This document shows positions 1 to 7,955 of a stretch of 24,840 nucleotides of DNA, one piece after another; the first letter of the stretch is position 1; each line of letters opens with the position of its first letter. The stretch is taken from positions 1-24,840 of the forward strand of contig JAHBMJ010001902.1 in NCBI GenBank assembly GCA_018398765.1, given 5' to 3'. Origin of the DNA: Chromera velia. Taxonomy: Eukaryota > Sar > Chromeraceae. The notes below the pieces were generated by a model. It saw only the letters and a program-made list of their open reading frames with translations. It did no database searches and had not been told where the DNA came from. The translations under genes were made by a program, and so were the position numbers.

Positions 1-97
1 CACTTCTTGCGGCATGCGCCTTCATGCCCCCATGCAGCTTCTCATATTCCCACGCCATGGTACTCCTGTCTGCTTATTTTTGGGTCAATTGTTGCAG

Positions 98-1070
98 CCT
101 GTTGAGCTCTATCCGGCGCAACACAGACGATAAGGTCGTGATCATCTCGAACTATACTCAGGTAGGGGTCGTGAAAAGGAGGGGGGGGGGGCTCTTGGAG
201 GTGTCTGCGTCTGCATGAGCTCTTTTGTCCCCATCCACGACCCTTCCTTCTGCTGTGTATGCTCCTTTCTTTATCTTCCTTCTCAGTGACTGTGGCAATT
301 GGGATTTTGTGTCTGTCCCTCTTCCCTCTCTTTCCTCTCTCTATTTCTTTCCCTTCTGGATCGTCTTTGTGCAGAGCCCATATGTCTTTCTTTCTCTTTT
401 GCTCTGCCTCTCGTTGCCTGCTTTCCTGTCTGCCTGCCTGTCTGCAGACTCTGGACATGATCGAGAATTTCTCGAAAGAATTCAGGTTCCCCTGTGTGCG
501 TCTGGATGGGTCAACTTCCCGAACCAAGAGGGGGAAACTCGTCAAGGTTGGGGCGGAGGGGGGGAGGTTTGGAGATGGAGTGTGTGAGGTTGCAGGTCGA
601 CTTGGATGGGAAATAGAACGATCGAGCCTCTGTTCCCTTTTCTTCTTTCCACGAGAGTCTTGGTGTTAGAGGCGTACTTGCAGATCCTTTCGTGCATGGG
701 CATCCATCCAGTTCGCGGATGGAGCTGCTGGTTTTTTCTTTCTTTCTTTCTTTGTCCTGTAGATTTCTTTGCCATCTTGCGAACAACGTGCTTGCTTTTG
801 TCTTCCCCCATCCGTGTGACGCATTCCCTGCAGACTTTCAACGAGGCACCACCGAAGGGCAACCAGTTCCTCTTCCTTCTGTCCTCTAAGGTGAGTCGGT
901 CTGTTTCTTTTTTTGAGTGCGGGCAGTTTTTGTAGTGCAGATAGCTGTAGGGTCTTTTGAGTTCTGAAGGCTTCCGCTTCTCGGACCCTCCTTTTTGTGT
1001 GTCCTCTCTGGTCTGTAATTATTTTTGTGCAAGGGGTTGTTTGTGTGGGGATAAAGAAGATTCAGATCAA

Positions 1071-1114
<44 letters not shown>

Positions 1115-4100
1115 CTGTGGGTGTGTGTGTTCCTCCTGATCGTGCAGGCAGGAGGGTGCGGTATCAACTTGATCGGGGCGAACAGGCTGGTGATGATGGA
1201 CCCTGACTGGAACCCTGCAAATGACAAACAGGTGGGAGGGATGGAGGGAGGGCATGGAGAAAGGAGAGGCATTGAAAGGTCAAAGAGGATGAAAGAAGGG
1301 GGCATTGCAAGAGGCAGACATCCCATCTTGATTGGTTGATGATTTTTTGAGCTGGGAGGATGTGCTGTTTGCCTTATGCCTCACCTGACAGAAGACAAAC
1401 ATGATCGGGCTGCGATCCGCTTTCTCTTTTGCTTTTTCCATTTCATCGTGTACCTCTGTCTTCCTTCAGGCCCTTGCGAGAGTATGGAGAGACGGACAGA
1501 AGAAGCAGTGCTACGTCTACAGACTCTTCTCGACAGGGACACTGGAGGAGAAAATGTACCAGGTAGGTGGGTCAGCAAGCAAGAGAAGGAAGGACATGAT
1601 GCAGGGAATTGAGGCAATTAATTGAGGGGCTCGTTTCGTTTCGTTTTGTTTCAATCTCGTTGTCTCCTTCGGAATTTTCTTACACTTCCTTTTGAGCTTC
1701 CTTTTCTTGTCTTCTATAACAAAGCAGACACACACACTTGCGTCTCCTTTTTGCCCTTCGCTTTCTCCCCAGTGGATTCCTTCCTCCCTCCTCTGTCCAT
1801 GCATGCATGCATGCATGCATGAATGCAGAGGCAAATCGCAAAGGATGGCCTGAGCTCGATGATCGTCTCCGAGGAGGCCCAGGTGTCCTCGAGGTCAGCG
1901 GGGGTGAGAAGGAAGGAATGATTCAATGAGACGGTCCATGCAGATGGTTGGTGAGAAGTGAAGAGGGGAAGAAATGCTTGTTCAGTCTTTACCTCCATTT
2001 TCTCCATGTTTTTCTTCGGCCGATTGCTTCTCCGAAATATCTGTGGTATGAGTGGATCTCCTTTTGAGATGGATAAGACACTCTTGGTCTTCTTTTGTCT
2101 CCCTCCCTCCCTGTGACTTTTTTTTACGCCTCCTCTCTTCCCTTGTCTGTGTGTCTGTGTGTGCAGCATCTCTGCGGACATGTTGAAGGACGTGTTTCGA
2201 TACAGAGACGACACCTTGTCGGACACACACGAAGTCCTTGCCTGCAAGCGGTGCCCGAAGGGGAGGGAGGGAGACGGGGGCACGGGTGTGATGCCTCAAC
2301 TGGGGGACCTTGAGTTTGTCGAGGACGGTCAGTGAGGAAGGAAATGAATGAATGAACATTGATTGTGACTTTGTTCTTGTTATCATGGCAGAAGTGAGCC
2401 GAGGAAAATGAGCCTACGTGAATTCTCGAAGATTCTCTTTCCCGATCATTTCGCTGTTGGCACGGGGAGAAGGAAGGAAGGAAGGAAGGAAGGAAGGAAG
2501 ATCCACGAAAGGGCAATGAAATGAGGATTGGGAAGGTAACAGGGAATTCACTCAGCAGACGTGCCTTGTTCTGGATGAATGGCCTTACCGCCATCTGCAG
2601 AAAGTTTGGCGAGCGTAGTACGTGTGGGTGTGTCCATCCGCACCTCTCTGAGGAGGTTCCTTTGCACTTTTCTGAGTGTGTGTGTGTGTGTGTGTGTATC
2701 TGTGTGTGAATTGATGCAGATTTGATGACTTGGGCCCACCACTTCGACCTCAGCACAGTCGACGACTCTGCCTTCTGCGAGGCCGCCGTTCACATGCCTG
2801 CAGCGGCACGGGCGGCAGCCGCAGCTGGAGAAGGGGGAGGAGGGGGCGCGTCCAGCTCGAGAGACCTCAACCTGAGCACCCCTCCTGACTTTGCTCCTGT
2901 CTCCTTCGCTTTCACTGCACTCATCAAGTCGTTGGTGGTTCCAAAGAGAGAACGATTCAGGAGGGCGAGGGGAATCGTGAGCTAACAGAAGAACACGAAC
3001 TGCATTCTGTTAATTGATTGCAGATACTCAGAGGAAGCCGAAAAGGCAAAGCAGGAGGCCAAGGCACTCAGGGTGGGTCCTGCAGGGGGTGCCTGCTTGT
3101 GTGATGACTGACTAGGTTTTCTTTCTTTCTCTGCTTCAATTAAAGGTTTGGAAGGATGGAAAGTGAAGGACTGTCTGTACCTGCATGCAGGGATTTCTTT
3201 CCTTCCTTCCTGTCTTTTTCTTTCTCTCCCTCTTTTGCCCTCCAATGAAGCATCAATCAGACTTTTCCAGTTCCTTTTGTGGAGCCTCTCCTCATCCTCC
3301 CTCTAACCATCCGTACAGGCCTTTCCTTTGCCCTGAAACGCGCTCTTGTGGACAGTAGAGAGGACACATCTCGCCCTCTTTTGAACTGAGGCTTCTTCTG
3401 TGTTTTGTTTTATTCGTCAATTCTCTTTTCCCTGCATGTGCGGTGGGTGCGTCTTCTTTCACTTTCAGTTGGCAGAGAGGGAGAAGGCCGAGGAGGAGGA
3501 GGCAGAGAGGAAGAGAAAGAACGAGGAAGGAGACGGAGAGATAGACGATTTTGAACTGGGAGGAGGAGATCAGGACGAGAACATGGACCCGAAACAACAG
3601 CAGGAAGATGAGGCAGGAGGGAAGAAGAAGAGAGGACGGCCGAAGAAAGACAAGAAAAAGAAAGGTGAGGCATCCGATGCCGCGGTCATGCCCCTCGGGG
3701 AAAGAGCCAACCCGCAGGAGGGTGGAGGAGAGGGAGTGGAGGAGAAAGCCGCCAAGAGACCCCGAAAAGAGAAAGCAGATGCGAGCACAGACAAGAACCG
3801 CGAGAAGACTCGAAAGAAGGACAAGGAGCGTGTCACTCCCCCCTCCGAAGGTGTCTTTATTTCCGACGAGAACGCATCTGAGCAGCCGAATGCAAAGAAA
3901 GAAAAAGAGAAAGAGAAAGACAAGAAGAAGAAGAGCGAGGGTCCTGTGTGTGTGGACTCATCAGACGAGGACATGGGGGGGAGGGTCTCTGATGGCTCTG
4001 CTGGAGGGTCGGTGTCGGGGGGATCAGAGGAAGAGGACGACGACGACTGGATGGACACGGGGGGGGGACCTGATGAGGTCAGTCCAGCTGGGAGGGTGGC

Positions 4101-4235
4101 GGCTGAATGTGGATGTGAGTGAATACGGGAGGGAACAAAGAGGGAGGGAGGGACGCATACCCTTATTCATACAATGGGCATCGGCAGGGCGTTGAGTCGC
4201 TCTCTCAGGATGTTTTTGTGTCCCTGTCATGTGCA

Positions 4236-4274
<39 letters not shown>

Positions 4275-4384
4275 GTGTGTGTGTGTGTGTGTGTGTGTGT
4301 GGTATTTTTGTGTGTGCATGTATGTGCTCTTCCGTGTGAGGGTGTGCATCCGTGCAGGACAGTGACGTTGTCCTTGTGGACTGA
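98..4384 (+). CDS. RAD54: RAD54 DNA repair/recombination helicase, 5'-partial, spliced (11 exons in window)
   Basis: SNF2-family double-stranded DNA translocase that works with Rad51 in homologous recombination. Exons read from the sequence: 98-161, 448-546, 834-890, 1148-1231, 1470-1562, 1829-1893, 2167-2327, 2720-2930, 3024-3072, 3469-4077, 4358-4384; they join in frame for 505 residues plus TGA. Seen motifs: helicase IV region [12 protein letters not shown] then [16 protein letters not shown]; motif [15 protein letters not shown] with DPDWNPAND; motif [12 protein letters not shown] (arginine fingers); [12 protein letters not shown]; then the RAD54-type [13 protein letters not shown] and [11 protein letters not shown] blocks. 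These last blocks and the phrase DPDWNPAND separate RAD54 from other SNF2 proteins. The N-terminal ATPase lobe lies before the window; bases 1-97 look like the end of an intron. After the normal RAD54 end there is a lysine- and glutamate-rich extension (see findings). The least certain junction is the donor after 2930 (GTTGGT), chosen because it keeps the coiled-coil frame. Confidence 0.93.
1074..1130. repeat. (TC)n(TG)n microsatellite in RAD54 intron
   Basis: A TC run of about 29 bases passes straight into TG repeats, ending about 17 bases before the acceptor of the exon at 1148. The pyrimidine half acts as the polypyrimidine region of the intron. The same compound repeat occurs in the last RAD54 intron. 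Confidence 0.95.
1798..1821. repeat. (CATG/GCAT)6 self-complementary tandem repeat
   Basis: Six CATG units in tandem form a 24-base perfect palindrome. It lies in the RAD54 intron a few bases upstream of the TGCAG acceptor at 1828 and could fold on itself in the pre-mRNA or extrude as a cruciform. Confidence 0.95.
2470..2500. repeat. (GGAA)n microsatellite in RAD54 intron
   Basis: About seven and a half AGGA/GGAA units in the 392-base intron 2328-2719. A TG repeat (2675-2708) sits near the acceptor of the same intron. Confidence 0.95.
2675..2708. repeat. (TG)n microsatellite upstream of RAD54 acceptor
   Basis: Nearly pure GT dinucleotide run ending about a dozen bases before the acceptor at 2719. 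Confidence 0.9.
3024..4384 (+). other. C-terminal extension of RAD54: coiled coil, AT-hook, acidic patches, two SIM-like motifs
   Basis: This is the part of the RAD54 product beyond where animal and yeast proteins normally end (exons 3024-3072, 3469-4077, 4358-4384, about 227 residues). In order: a charged heptad-like helix ([16 protein letters not shown] then [10 protein letters not shown]); an acidic stretch with [24 protein letters not shown] around 3618-3663, which fits the AT-hook core RGRP flanked by lysines; several basic [13 protein letters not shown] clusters that could serve as nuclear localisation signals; VCVDSSDED at 3946-3972; a serine/acidic run; and the terminal DSDVVLVD. The motif calls rest on pattern only. 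The frame is held across three exons and the codons look typical, so I take it as real coding sequence. Confidence 0.8.
4242..4302. repeat. (TC)n(TG)n microsatellite in the last RAD54 intron
   Basis: About 30 bases of TC followed by about 28 bases of TG, in intron 4078-4357. It lies 55 bases upstream of the 27-base terminal exon and has the same order and orientation as the repeat at 1074-1130. Confidence 0.95.
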
Positions 4385-4951
4385 TCATGAACTTCGATAG
4401 GGGGGGGGGTGACGGGATTGCAGTTGCTCCAAGAGGACGATCGATTGTTCTGAATTTCGAGCACTGCATGTTGAGAACAGTAAAGAAAGAGCGAATTAGT
4501 TTTCCTTGTCAACTGGGTCGAAAAATGCGGCTATCAGTTGTAGTCAACGCTGTACAGGGCTTTCACTGACAAGTACGGTGAGGTTTCAGGTAGAAAAAAA
4601 AACCTGTATTTCAACCGTTTCAACTAGTTTCACATATACAGCATATATTTGAAATGCAATCAATGTATGTATATGCTGCGTGATCTCAATTCTACGATAC
4701 ACTTGCCTAGATACTTTCATACGTCATAATTTTGGTTTATTATAGTTTGACAATTTATTACCGATCAGATCTTCTACCTTGAAACGCGGCCTTCTGTTTC
4801 CTTTCCTCTTTTTTTCTTTATCGTGGACTTTTGCGAGCTATTCGGCAATCATATCTTAAAAAACATCCAGGCTTAAGGTTATATATTGCAAAGCTAGGAG
4901 CACACTAGCGATTGCTGACCTAAAGCGGCCGAACTTTACTACTAGCTACTG

Positions 4952-4983
<32 letters not shown>

Positions 4984-5039
4984 CACACATACCAAATTGA
5001 TTTTTAAATCTATAATATATTATTAGCAGGTAACAGTCT
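4385..5039. other. Intergenic, 3' of RAD54; no gene seen
   Basis: A+T-rich sequence after the RAD54 stop. It holds a G run near 4400, a short A-rich fold-back at 4589-4605 (CAGGT..ACCTG) and a (TA)n microsatellite at 4952-4978. No ORF here resembles a protein. The RAD54 polyadenylation site should lie in its first few hundred bases, but I see no signal I would defend. Confidence 0.7.
4952..4978. repeat. (TA)n microsatellite
   Basis: About 13 uninterrupted TA units, followed by AATATACACACATAC. Confidence 0.95.
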
Positions 5040-6083
5040 TTAGAGCCTGCTGGACCCCCGTAGCGCTCTACTGCCTTGAATGTCTGCCAGTGCGGGATGC
5101 AGACCTGCTCGCTCTTGATGCTTTGCAGCTTCGGTTTGCCCGTTGGTGTGGTCATTTATCTGCTCACAGCCTCCGCCTGCCCTCTCTTTGCATCCTTGGT
5201 CTTCTTCCTTGCAAAGCCCTTCTCTGCTCCCGCGTGGCCATCACAACACACACTATTCCTGCAGCCATGTTGCGTGCCTGGAAGAATAACTGCTGCCAAC
5301 AATTCACAAGATCTATAGACAGGCTGCTTCGTTGGGCTGATTTGATTTCTATCCGCTCGCTGAGGGTCAAGCCCGATCTATCTTCCCAACGCGGGCAGAA
5401 TGGTCGTAGGGCACAAGGCACCGGCTCACTTTTCTTCAAGGGCAAGGTGAGACAGACAGTTGCAAAGGAATGCATGAAGGCTTCTGAGGATGATGGGCAA
5501 TCTTCCTCTCACTTTCCCCTCCTTGTTAGACTCACCCCTCTGCAGCGCGACTTCCCGTCCTCCCGCCGTATATTTGTCTTCCTCCTGTGCAGCAAGTCAT
5601 CCTCCGGTGTTCCTTCCGTCTCTGCCCTTCCCCGTTCTGCCCTGTCGGTTACGGGGGGCTCGATCTTTTCTTTTTTGCACATGCTGACATATAACCCGAT
5701 GGGCGGGCAAGGTGGGCTGCCTGTTGGTTGCTCTGATAGAAAGCTGTGCATCTATGAAGTCTGCTGCCGGTGTGTAGATGATTTTATTCTTCGGCTCTCT
5801 GTCTGCCCCCGATGGACTGCCGAACAAGGCTTTTTGCAGTGGTTGGCATTAATTCAATCAGACCGCTTTACTCGTTGTAACTCACCCTTTGTATCCGCTT
5901 CCTTTTCTGATCTGGGGGTTCGCAAGTTTATCATATTGCTCTTGCGCTCTTAACCCTCTCTCCTTTTTATGATTTCTCGCCATATTGTAGTAAATGATTG
6001 ATTAGATTAAGTTCGAATAACTGTCGTCCACTTAGCTTGCAGCTGGCATAATTGAACAGACCCATGTATGTATGCGCCGCCCG

Positions 6084-6097
6084 GGAGTTCTAACTCC
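6084..6097 (+). other. Short perfect hairpin near an (ATCA)n tail
   Basis: GGAGTTCTAACTCC is fully self-complementary, so it folds as a 5-6 bp stem with a 2-4 base loop. It stands 14 bases before the (ATCA)n run, the position where some LINE RNAs carry the stem-loop recognised by their reverse transcriptase. Confidence 0.75.
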
Positions 6098-6111
6098 ACG
6101 TAGGGTTTGGC

Positions 6112-6131
6112 ATCAATCAATCAATCAATCA
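6112..6131. repeat. (ATCA)5 tandem tail
   Basis: Five perfect ATCA units that end the putative LINE remnant. Confidence 0.95.
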
Positions 6132-6676
6132 ATTATACTATTAATTACCATACAAGCTTTTTTTAGCTTAAAGATTTGCTTAAGTTACATTCAAATGAAT
6201 ACTAATTGACATGATAATTAGTCCTGATTGGATAGTTTTAAAAGGGAGCGAGAATAACGAAGAACTAGAACGAAGAATGAGACTCAGCCGGGAGTTAGCC
6301 CTCTTAAGCAAGATTCATGCAGACCTTTAACCTAGCTTCTAACACAATAAGAAGGAAATTCTTAGGCTGTACAAGCAGGGAAGAGGATGGCGTTATGAGG
6401 TGGCGTGGCATGGCTGGCAGTCAACACGGCATCACATGAAGCAGCCTCGCTCATGCGCAAGCACGCCCTGCCAGAAGTGGAAGAGTTTGAGAAGAAATAC
6501 AGTTGTTAAGCTATTTGCCAAATGTTGTGAAATGAGGGTCCATCATTTAACAATATTTAACAATCTGCCTTGCGTGTTATGACTTGCCAAACGCTAGACG
6601 CTTATTAAGGGCCGATAGCGATGGCGTATGATGATGATGATGATGATGAAAAATATTGTGATACACAGTCATACAC
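6132..6676. other. Intergenic; ends in an (ATG)7 run
   Basis: No gene seen. The stretch ends with (ATG)7 at 6628-6648 followed by AAAAAT, which could be the tail of a second retroposed fragment. Bases 6400-6620 are more G+C-rich than their surroundings, but I find no protein similarity in them. Confidence 0.55.
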
Positions 6677-6901
6677 TAGGCGCCGGCTAGAGAAAAAAAA
6701 AAAAAGATCCCCTAAAACCCTTTATTTTTTTTCTTTTTTTTTTCTGTATCAGTCAAACAACTGTTGTTCAAGTGTTGTACAAGCGTTGTTTGTGTGTTGC
6801 ACAACTGTTGCTAAGTGTTGTTCAGGGTTGAAAAATAAAAAAAAAAGAAAAAAAAAAAGATCTCCTCAAATCGTTTTTTTTTTTTCTCTAGCCGGCGCCT
6901 A
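6677..6901. mobile_element. MITE with about 26-bp terminal inverted repeats and TA target duplication
   Basis: The element runs from 6679 to 6899 (221 bp) and is flanked by TA on both sides (6677-6678, 6900-6901). Its ends are perfect inverted repeats: GGCGCCGGCTAGAG then a run of A at the left, and a run of T then CTCTAGCCGGCGCC at the right. The repeat reaches about 26 bp if the 12-13 base A/T runs are counted. The inside has no coding capacity, further A/T runs, and several GTTGT..CAA motifs. Small size, TIRs and a TA duplication fit a Tc1/mariner-type non-autonomous element. TA is palindromic, so the exact boundary could be shifted by a base or two. Confidence 0.8.
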
Positions 6902-7955
6902 GGCGATACATATATAGCTTCTAACCACCCTCTAGACTTGGCGAAGATTGAACCCAGCATCTAACATCGAACCTTCTAGACCAATACGTGTACTAACGAA
7001 TACTACCGATACAGTAGAGCCAGTAGGGAACGTTCAATAGCTAGACCCTTAACCGATATACTACCTCAACTACATATACCGATACGGGCCATCATACAGC
7101 GGATCCTCTATACTTATAGGTACCCTTTATAGTAATTCTGTCTGCTTCTGGCCAATCATCATTGAATCATGTCGGGGGAGTACGGAACAATATATACTAT
7201 GATATATAGGATTTCAATTTAGCTATAAATTTTATTTCAAAAAATATTTGTTTGCCTTACAAAAAATTATCTAGAAATTAAGGAAATCTCTGGGAAATTG
7301 ATGAGAAATAATGAGAAATCCTCGTAAAATTTGAAGGAATTCCTTAAACAATGTCCGGCTAGTAGACTGTCTCATAGAAAAGTCCGGTTAATTACCCGAC
7401 ATTTTCACTTATCTTTTTCAAGTTTTAAAGCTGGTTAAAAAGTCATCTCACCATTTTTAAAAAGTCTGGCTGGGAACTTAAGAAACATATACTATAATTA
7501 TATAAAATGTGGAGCTAAAAATTTAAAAGTTGTGTGTATAAAGCGGGCTCTAGAACGGGCTTAAAGCGCCTAGAAGCAAACTTTAAACTACACTTTAAAG
7601 ACGTCTGATTTTTTTTTTTTACCAAAAAAAAAATGTCCGATGACGAAAAATGATGAAGAAAAAAGTTAACTTACAACTGTTACTACAGAATAATATTGAG
7701 CATATTACAGCTATACGCTCTATCATGCATGCAAGCAATCAATCATGATCCTAGTCATGATCATAATACGAAGCTAGATACGAAGTTTGGGATGCATGCA
7801 CTGGCACGCGAGCAGTGTTACATCTTTTGTTAGATTATTTCCCATGATCACATGACCACGCCGCCACTCTAAACAACCTAGAAGTTGTCCCTGAAGAGCC
7901 GGAGAGGGGCCTTTACATTTCACTGGCACTGAATTTCAATTTTCAAATCGCTAAC
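6902..7955. other. Intergenic, 3' of the AP-4 beta gene; no gene seen
   Basis: A+T-rich sequence with many stops in all frames. It contains an A/T fold-back near 7609-7632 and scattered GTCCGG words between 7350 and 7400. The AP-4 beta transcript, on the minus strand, must end somewhere here. Confidence 0.6.

Larger units (their letters stand above)
5040..6131 (+). mobile_element. Probable 5'-truncated non-LTR retrotransposon (LINE) 3' end
   Basis: An open frame (5090-5953, 287 codons) begins without a convincing start. Near its start it carries LQLRFARWCGH followed by RLPSLCILGLLP, the arrangement seen downstream of the reverse transcriptase in many LINE ORF2 proteins (a RWxGH box, then RLP and a GEL-like tail), and then LRAWKNNC, similar to the usual RWKD segment. 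The frame is followed by about 160 bases of possible 3' UTR, a perfect hairpin at 6084-6097 (GGAGTT/AACTCC) and an (ATCA)5 tail at 6112-6131, a typical layout for a LINE 3' end. No reverse transcriptase motif is present, so the copy would be truncated. The rest of the frame is not recognisable. The assignment is by pattern only and could be wrong. Confidence 0.42.

Noticed and set aside
42-862. Several minus-strand frames of 90-170 codons across RAD54 introns and exons
   Set aside because: They overlap conserved RAD54 exons in antisense and consist of low-complexity complements of the CT-rich introns.
5090-5953. 287-codon frame as a host gene
   Set aside because: No credible start, no introns, no host family recognised. 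The RWCGH-like block and the 3' hairpin with tandem tail fit a LINE remnant better.
6621-6902. 93-codon plus-strand frame
   Set aside because: It runs from the ATG repeat through the MITE and its A/T runs; lysine and phenylalanine stretches come from homopolymers.
6941-7080. tRNA-like A box (TAGTATATCGG) and B-box-like GGTTCGATG on the minus strand
   Set aside because: No acceptor stem or T stem pairs, and the spacing is about 95 bases. Not a tRNA; a SINE head is possible but unsupported.
7609-7632. T12 and A10 fold-back with a short loop
   Set aside because: Homopolymer runs in A+T-rich DNA give such hairpins by chance; no flanking duplication or TIR was seen.
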